From DASYAN01 sp036501345 (GTDB taxonomy: Bacteria; Chloroflexota; Ktedonobacteria; Ktedonobacterales; Ktedonobacteraceae): a stretch of 26,014 bases of DNA. The stretch covers positions 1 to 26,014 of the forward strand of contig DASYAN010000157.1 in the NCBI GenBank assembly GCA_036501345.1. The letters run 5' to 3'. How positions within the stretch are numbered: position 1 is the stretch's first letter; each line of letters starts with the position of its first letter. A program made the position numbers and the translations under genes. A model generated the notes under the pieces. That model had not been told where the DNA came from. It was given only the letters and a program-made list of their open reading frames with translations, and did not search any database. This document shows, piece by piece, positions 21,528-26,014 of this stretch.

Positions 21528-21941
21528 TTGACTGATACCAACAAGGGCGAGTATTACTATTACGGTATGGGACGCCGCAAGACATCTGTTGCTCGTGTGC
21601 GCGTCTTTCCCAATGGCGATGGCAGTATCACCGTCAATGGCAGAACTGCTCAGAACTATTTTGGGCAGCGTGAAGCGCATATGGCTACGATTGCTGCGCC
21701 ATTCCGTGTGCTGGATCTGGGCAATAAGTTTACAGTAACAGTACGCGTGGTTGGTGGTGGTACCAGCGGCCAAGCGGGTGCAATTCGGCATGCTCTGGCA
21801 CGTGCCATGGTCCGCATGGATCCTGATGCCAAGCATCCTTTGCGCAGAGCAGGTTATCTGACGCGCGATCCTCGTATGAAGGAACGCAAAAAGCCAGGTC
21901 TCAAGCGTGCTCGTAAGGCTCCACAGTATACGAAGCGCTAA
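21528..21941 (+). CDS. rpsI: 30S ribosomal protein S9
   Basis: S9 is a 30S head protein whose C-terminal tail reaches the P-site tRNA. The 137 residues include YGMGRRKTSVARVRVFPNGD, the VTVRVVGGGTSGQAGAIRHA block, RRAGYLTRDPRMKERKKPG and the canonical end YTKR. The TTG at 21528 is chosen because agaggag lies 8 nt upstream. It is the last gene before the terminator. Confidence 0.97.
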   Translation: MTDTNKGEYYYYGMGRRKTSVARVRVFPNGDGSITVNGRTAQNYFGQREAHMATIAAPFRVLDLGNKFTVTVRVVGGGTSGQAGAIRHALARAMVRMDPDAKHPLRRAGYLTRDPRMKERKKPGLKRARKAPQYTKR

Positions 21942-22051
21942 TTATAGAGAAGAAGTTGCTTTTTGTGTATGCTTCATAAGATAATGTTTCTGTGGTATAA
22001 GGATTGCAACGAATATATAACAGCTATATAGCGGACACATTGTCAGCAATG

Positions 22052-22088
22052 AAAAGCCTTGGCCAGTAAAATGGGTCAAGGCTTTTTT
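22052..22088 (+). terminator. Bidirectional intrinsic terminator ending the operon
   Basis: AAAAGCCTTG (22052-22061) pairs with CAAGGCTTTT (22077-22086), followed by a T6 run; a run of A on the left makes it work in both directions. It closes the ribosomal operon on the plus strand and can also terminate the minus-strand cassette, whose last gene ends at 22108. Confidence 0.85.
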
Positions 22089-22107
22089 GATGTGTTTATT
22101 TCTTTTA

Positions 22108-22797
22108 CTACCAGATGATATTATCCTTCAAATGGAAATTATTCACTTGCAGCCAATGCCTCTCCACTATATCATCAGAATGTCTCCATGGCCGTGTCAG
22201 TCCAACACTTAGGATCACTGGAGTTCCACTTTGTATGCGTGCATTGATCTCTCTGATGAGGTTTTCCTTGGGCGTTTTGTGGTCTGCCTCGCACAGGCGT
22301 AGATCTGTAACTGATAGGTTAACAGTATAAGTGCCATCTGTGATCTCAGCTCGGATTTGGCCATTGTTTATCACAGATAACGTGGGTGGTGCAGCAGGGA
22401 TAAGGCATCCTAAAGAAGCTTTTCCTGCTCCTATATCAACAATGCATCCACGTCTGAAAGATTGAATTGCCGAACCAAAAATCTCTACAATACTTGGGCG
22501 AGCAATGTCCTGAAGCATTTGCCAAAATCGTTCGGGCGAAGTGATGCCTATGCTGTGTGCATTTAGAAAATGGAAAGAGTGATCTTCCAGCTCGGGAGGT
22601 TGTCCGCAATACTTAACTGGGCCTAAATCTACCAATGAAGCTATGTCGAACAGTCCGCCGTTAAAGGTAAGTAAATCACGTGGTAACCTCCCATGACGAA
22701 ATACTGGGCGAACATGCTGACCGTTTGATACATTGATTCCCGCAACGCAAACATATCCTGGTTGCATTCTCGTCAAATGGTTCACGACAATCTGCAT
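22108..22797 (-). CDS. Dual OB domain-like protein of unknown function
   Basis: The 229-residue protein begins MQIVVNHLTRMQPGYVCVAG, followed by INVSNGQHVRPVF and DLLTFNGGLFDIASLVDLG. This pattern (an N-terminal LANS/VNHL-like strand, CVAG, then RPV and a glycine-rich turn with a following hydrophobic strand) resembles the dual OB-containing domain family, members of which are often encoded beside DUF488 genes. No catalytic motif is evident. It has no signal peptide or membrane segment. The start ATG follows aggggg at 7 nt, 10 nt after the neighbouring DUF488 gene, so it belongs to the same transcript. Function unknown; the family assignment is from recall and moderate. Confidence 0.6.
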   Translation of the reverse strand: MQIVVNHLTRMQPGYVCVAGINVSNGQHVRPVFRHGRLPRDLLTFNGGLFDIASLVDLGPVKYCGQPPELEDHSFHFLNAHSIGITSPERFWQMLQDIARPSIVEIFGSAIQSFRRGCIVDIGAGKASLGCLIPAAPPTLSVINNGQIRAEITDGTYTVNLSVTDLRLCEADHKTPKENLIREINARIQSGTPVILSVGLTRPWRHSDDIVERHWLQVNNFHLKDNIIW

Positions 22798-22807
22798 TGC
22801 TATCCCC

Positions 22808-23245
22808 CTAGAGGTGTATAATCTCCAGATTTCTCCACTTTTCCTGAAGATACTCTAAGATAAGACGCCGATGACAATGTTCGGCTGTGACCTCGCTGCA
22901 GAGTAAGACAGTTGGTATTTCAAACAACTTTGGGTTAATGCTTTCTTCAACTTTTCGGTCTCTCATAAGTGCTAAAAAGTGCTGCTCGTAATCTTGCCAG
23001 CTTCCTTTGTGTTTCTTATAGGCATCAAGCATATCTTGGGTTGGTGCCAGTAAGGGCTCATGCTGATACTCTATATGACAGATTTCTGCGAGGAAAAAAG
23101 GTAGGTCCTCTTTTTTTGCAAAACCAGCCAATTGTGATGAATTATTTAGTCTAACATCAAGAAGGCGCTGAATATTGGCCTGCCTTAAAGATCCGAAGAA
23201 TTGGGCTGCTCTTTTCTTCGTGAAACCGGTCGTATAGACCTCCAT
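22808..23245 (-). CDS. DUF488 family protein (second copy)
   Basis: The 145-residue protein shows the DUF488 signature: VYTTGFTKKRAAQFF at the N-terminus, LLDVRLNNSSQLAGF (28-42, with the DVR triad at 30-32) and VLLCSEVTAEHCHRR (113-127, the CSE...CHR motif). The cysteine, histidine and arginine residues are strictly kept in the family, and are thought to line a pocket, but no reaction is established to my knowledge. The ATG at 23245 is supported by aggaggag 5 nt upstream. Its first 61 nt overlap the end of the upstream DUF488 gene. Confidence 0.85.
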   Translation of the reverse strand: MEVYTTGFTKKRAAQFFGSLRQANIQRLLDVRLNNSSQLAGFAKKEDLPFFLAEICHIEYQHEPLLAPTQDMLDAYKKHKGSWQDYEQHFLALMRDRKVEESINPKLFEIPTVLLCSEVTAEHCHRRLILEYLQEKWRNLEIIHL

Positions 23246-23823
23246 GTACTCTCCTCCTGATCCGATAACTGTTCACCCCATAGTGATTGTGCATAATATG
23301 GTTGCTCTTTACGAGAGGTCAGCTCTTTTTCGTCTTGTAAATGACCATCACCTCGGATATGCAATAAGCTGACATCTTGTTGAGTAAGAACATGGCCTAT
23401 CAAAAGGTGGCGATGACAAGTTGCAGGGTCTTCCTCACTGCACATCATTGCGATTCGGGATGTCCTGCCGACATCTTTGAGGCGTTGGATACCTCTGAGG
23501 AAAAGCGAAGATTCTGCAACACGCTTGTAGAGGACATGGTTACCAGCATCATAAAATTCATCACCATCCGGTCGTCCTCCTAGTTCTTGACCCATGAACA
23601 AGTATTTGACGTCAGCTTGTTCAACTGCAGCAGCTAGTGCGTTACTATTAAAGTGCGGAACATACTTGGAATATGGACTGGATCTTACATCGACGAGTAC
23701 TTGTATCTCATATTGCCTGAGAAGTGCAAAGAAGGTCTCAGTCGACTGATTAGAATGACCGATTGAGAAGACTGTAAGTGACTCAGAGTTTCCATCCTGA
23801 AGAGGTGGATCTGTATTTATCAT
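23185..23823 (-). CDS. DUF488 family protein (first copy)
   Basis: The 212-residue protein carries VFSIGHSNQSTETFFALLRQ near the start (IGHS at 21-24), VLVDVRSSPYSKYVPHFN (42-59, DVR at 45-47), MGQELGGRPDG (77-87) and MMCSEEDPATCHRHLL (126-141). The LGGRP motif is missing from the second copy, so the two are different DUF488 subtypes. The last 20 residues are out-of-frame reading of the next gene and are probably not conserved. The start ATG follows ggaagga. This gene heads the minus-strand cassette and is divergent from the plus-strand oxidase across 110 nt. Confidence 0.85.
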   Translation of the reverse strand: MINTDPPLQDGNSESLTVFSIGHSNQSTETFFALLRQYEIQVLVDVRSSPYSKYVPHFNSNALAAAVEQADVKYLFMGQELGGRPDGDEFYDAGNHVLYKRVAESSLFLRGIQRLKDVGRTSRIAMMCSEEDPATCHRHLLIGHVLTQQDVSLLHIRGDGHLQDEKELTSRKEQPYYAQSLWGEQLSDQEESTWRSIRPVSRRKEQPNSSDL

Positions 23824-23933
23824 TATAAAGGTCCTTCCGAAGTCAAAGGTAGTCGGTTTCGTCGGTAGTGTATCATATTCAAAGATGCAAGAGAATAGCT
23901 ATATATGAGTAGAGATCTCAAAAGGAGGCGGAT

Positions 23934-24971
23934 TTGAAACCCATTAATCTCTTTGATTATGAGGAGCTTGCTAGAAGGTCTTTGGAGCCTGCCGTCTGGG
24001 ATTATTATGATGGGGGCAGTGATGATGAAATCACGTTGCGTGCAAACCGCCTTTCCTTCGAGCGTATCCGACTCCGTCCACACGTACTCAGGGATGTGAG
24101 TACTATTGATATCCGTATGACTGTCCAAGGAATGTCTGTGCGGATGCCTATGCTGGTTGCCCCAATGGCTTACCAGGGTCTTGCACATCCTGAAGGAGAA
24201 TGTATTACAGCACAGGCGGCTCGTGATGCAGGTACGTTGATGATTGCCAGCACATTTGCAACGCGTAGCCTGGAAGAAATTATAAGTGTAGCATCTGAAG
24301 CATGGATGCAATTGTACTTCTATCATGACATACAAATCACCAAGTCTCTAGTGCAACGTGCCGAGAAAGCAGGATATCGAGCGATTGTTCTTACTGTGGA
24401 TACTCCCTATTTGGGGCGCAGAGAACGGGACATTCGCAATCAATTTAAGCTTCCACCCTCTCATCGTATCGGGAATTTTGCGGCTAACGAGATAACTGGA
24501 GAGTACATCCCTTCACCTGCTGTCGTGACCTGGGAAACCGTTCGCTGGCTACGCTCGATAACGTCTCTTCCTATTTTGCTCAAAGGGATCGTTACAGCAG
24601 AAGATGCATTAGTGGCTCTGGAGTATGGCGTAAATGGGATTATTGTTTCTAATCATGGCGGTCGGCAGCTTGATGGTACAGTTGCAAGCATTGACGCTCT
24701 CCCCGAGGTTTCCCGTGCGGTCGCTGGGCGGTGTGAGGTATACCTGGATGGTGGAATTCGACGCGGAACCGATGTATTGAAAGCATTAGCACTTGGTGCC
24801 CATGCTGTTCTTGTTGGTCGTCCGATACTCTGGGGATTGGCAGCCGATGGGTTAGATGGTGTTCAGCATGTGCTGGATATTTTATGTAATGAACTTACTT
24901 TGGCAATGGCTCTTGCTGGTTGTCCGACATTAAGCAGCATTGATCGTTCTCTGATCGCAGAATCGCATTAG
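23934..24971 (+). CDS. FMN-dependent alpha-hydroxy-acid oxidase/dehydrogenase
   Basis: The 345-residue protein belongs to the glycolate oxidase / lactate oxidase / L-lactate dehydrogenase family, which oxidises L-2-hydroxy acids with FMN. It aligns along its length with spinach glycolate oxidase by eye. Expected active-site residues are present: Tyr24 or Tyr25 (WDYYDGGSDDE), Tyr128 (QLYFYHD), Asp156 (TVDTP), Lys217 (LLKGI), His241 and Arg244 (SNHGGRQLD), plus DGGIRRGTDVLKALALGA and VGRP for phosphate binding. Phe108 replaces the Trp108 of plant glycolate oxidase, so substrate preference is open. It has no signal peptide. The TTG at 23934 is taken as start because aaggagg lies 5 nt upstream. 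Confidence 0.9.
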   Translation: MKPINLFDYEELARRSLEPAVWDYYDGGSDDEITLRANRLSFERIRLRPHVLRDVSTIDIRMTVQGMSVRMPMLVAPMAYQGLAHPEGECITAQAARDAGTLMIASTFATRSLEEIISVASEAWMQLYFYHDIQITKSLVQRAEKAGYRAIVLTVDTPYLGRRERDIRNQFKLPPSHRIGNFAANEITGEYIPSPAVVTWETVRWLRSITSLPILLKGIVTAEDALVALEYGVNGIIVSNHGGRQLDGTVASIDALPEVSRAVAGRCEVYLDGGIRRGTDVLKALALGAHAVLVGRPILWGLAADGLDGVQHVLDILCNELTLAMALAGCPTLSSIDRSLIAESH

Positions 24972-25282
24972 TAGCTCTTGCTGAAATGTCATTTTACTTC
25001 TTGAATGAGTGCGGTTTCACTGGCCTCGTATGATCGTTTACTATCGATATCTACCTGCTCGGTCTGCAACCTCATATTCGCGATGTCCTTGCACGGAAAG
25101 ATATTGCCATATCACAGGACTTGCAATGTGTTGAGTACCCTACGCCCGATATGGTTGATCAAGATCTCTAGTGCTGATCCATCTATGCGATGCCGCAAGC
25201 GCTGCCCCGACTGTTCGATGTGAGCAGACCGGGGCAGCGCTTGCGTTCTACACTGAGATTCTGTGCAGGCAATCCGGAAAGA
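24972..25282. other. Intergenic stretch after the oxidase gene, no clear gene
   Basis: I see no supported gene here. A 72-codon plus-strand frame at 25005-25223 lacks a Shine-Dalgarno, is cysteine-rich in an unfamiliar way and runs into one arm of the inverted repeat. A different plus frame is open for 45 codons (25034-25171). Either may be a decayed remnant, but neither resembles a family I know. Confidence 0.5.
25194..25245. repeat. Perfect 16-bp inverted repeat
   Basis: cgcaagcgctgccccg (25194-25209) and cggggcagcgcttgcg (25230-25245) are exact reverse complements around a 20-nt loop. It lies between the convergent oxidase and coiled-coil genes. Without a strong U-tract it is at best a non-canonical terminator; it may instead be a dispersed palindromic repeat or the end of a small element. 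Confidence 0.8.
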
Positions 25283-25465
25283 CTATTCTTGACCTTTAGC
25301 CAATTCCACTAGATATCGGGATCCTTGCGCTCGAAGTTTCTCTTGCTGTGAGCTAAGCTCTCGCAATTGTCTTCTCGTGATTAGGCCTTTGTGCGGGAAT
25401 TGTACGGGAACCTCGGGAACCTGATGAACCCATAACAATGGTGTCTGGCTTTGACTTCCAGCGCT
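25283..25465 (-). pseudogene. Open frame without start codon, likely frame-shifted C-terminal part
   Basis: On the minus strand a 60-codon stretch after an in-frame TAA (25466-25468) reads through PLLWVHQVPEVPVQFPHKGL and RRQLRELSSQQEKLR to a stop preceded by RYLVELAKGQE. It has no ATG and overlaps the 3' part of the coiled-coil frame in a different phase. Its ending looks more protein-like than the tail of the overlapping frame, which suggests that a frameshift separates the two and that both once formed one protein. Confidence 0.4.
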
Positions 25466-25895
25466 TTATCTCCTTTGATATTCTATCTAATTCTAAAGTG
25501 TTTTTCACATTTTGTATAAAAGCACTACGATCACCACGAAATTTCTGTTCATATGTAGATTTTGCGAGAGATACGTTCTTACCGACTTCAAACTCTCTCA
25601 TTTGAAGTATAGCTTTGATCATTTCTTTAACGGTGGACTTAACTTTTTGTAAGTCTGGATATGAAGAAAGTTCTTCTTCCATTTCTGCTTTACGTCTCTC
25701 AAGAATTTGTAGCTGCTCTTTATATTGATCTCTAGTTGTACCTACAGCTGATTCTATATCATTTTCTGTTCCTTTAATCATATTTCCAAAGTTTTTTATT
25801 CTAGCAGTCAAAATTAATTTTTCGGTACTAAATTCTTCAATTTTTTCTTCAACTTGTTCTTCAATAAGTACCAATAAAGTGGACCCATTTGTCAA
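25353..25895 (-). pseudogene. Coiled-coil protein of unknown function, 5' end apparently cut by an IS
   Basis: The frame encodes up to 180 residues with long charged coiled-coil segments (for example EEQVEEKIEEF and LQILERRKAEMEEELSSY) and a basic C-terminal part (KEIKRWKSKPD). I do not recognise the family. The only possible N-terminal start is a TTG at 25895 without a Shine-Dalgarno, and its first codons coincide with the end of an insertion sequence (25880 onward). The 3' end runs into an out-of-phase continuation. AT content is visibly higher than in the ribosomal genes. The likeliest reading is a gene remnant interrupted by an IS and perhaps frameshifted. Confidence 0.5.
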
Positions 25896-26014
25896 GACAG
25901 GAGGAAGGGCAGTTTTAAGAGCTACTCTCCTCCTTTTCCTTTCGGTGTGTTTCTCGTTTTATGGTAAAACAATTGGTGTACCTGTTGAATACACTTCAGC
26001 AGGAGTATGATAAT
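25880..26014 (-). mobile_element. End of an IS3/IS481-like insertion sequence
   Basis: The plus-strand sequence TGGACCCATTTGTCAAGACA (25880-25899) looks like a terminal inverted repeat of an IS3-type element, and a transposase C-terminus lies just inside it. The element continues beyond the window, so the other end and the target duplication cannot be seen. Confidence 0.55.
25959..26014 (-). CDS. Transposase C-terminus (integrase-core, IS3/IS481-like), partial
   Basis: Seventeen codons are visible, ending YHTPAEVYSTGTPIVLP and then TAA. The TPAEVY motif is typical of the last residues of DDE integrase-core transposases of the IS3 and IS481 families, where it usually follows a RPHxxLGY-type segment. 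The rest of the gene lies right of the window. The stop is about 80 nt from the putative IS end. Confidence 0.55.
   Translation of the reverse strand, partial: YHTPAEVYSTGTPIVLP

Noticed and set aside
25005..25223. 72-codon plus-strand frame after the oxidase
   Set aside because: No ribosome binding site, unfamiliar composition, and it runs into the inverted-repeat arm; probably chance.
1..26014. tRNA or rRNA genes
   Set aside because: No cloverleaf-like or rRNA-like stretches were seen in the gaps.

Overview
The window is a bacterial chromosome segment dominated by one co-directional translation super-operon. From left to right it carries the end of fusA, tuf, the S10 cluster (rpsJ to rpsQ), the spc cluster (rplN to rpmJ, including secY, adk, map and infA), the alpha cluster (rpsM to rplQ, including rpoA), then truA-rplM-rpsI. 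It closes at a clear intrinsic terminator near 22.07 kb. Gene order, the zinc-ribbon (C+) forms of S14, S4 and L36, a zinc-ribbon L24 and the EF-Tu and S5 sequences fit a Chloroflexota-type bacterium. I favour a Ktedonobacteria-like lineage, but that is an inference from overall look, not from a search.

Three things set this operon apart. (1) Several ribosomal proteins are much longer than usual: L3, L17 and L18 have internal insertions of about 75-90 residues, and S3, L4, S5 and S17 have long low-complexity tails. The S3 and S5 tails share Arg/Gly/Asp-rich (DRR, RGG, RGD) repeats. (2) A short hairpin repeat, roughly CCGTGC-CCTTTRGG followed by (A/T)TTGAAA in many copies, recurs about 14 times, mostly just upstream of ribosome binding sites (tuf, rplV, rpsC, rplP, secY, rpsD, rpoA) and once inside the rpsC reading frame. 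I saw no convincing copy after the operon ends. (3) Leader regions before secY, adk and infA hold promoter-like sequences and strong hairpins. The adk leader has a Shine-Dalgarno separated from the start codon by a GAAA-tetraloop hairpin that would bring the two to normal spacing.

From 22.1 to 23.8 kb, on the minus strand, lies a compact three-gene cassette: two tandem DUF488 proteins of different subtypes, overlapping by 61 nt, and a protein resembling the dual-OB domain family. Its function is unknown. Divergent from it is a plus-strand FMN-dependent alpha-hydroxy-acid oxidase (23.9-25.0 kb).

The last kilobase is AT-richer and disturbed. It has a perfect 16-bp inverted repeat, a minus-strand coiled-coil reading frame with an out-of-frame continuation, and at the right edge the end of an insertion sequence. 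A transposase C-terminus with a TPAEVY motif and a TGGACCC... end appear to have cut the 5' part of the coiled-coil gene. No rRNA, tRNA or CRISPR array was seen.
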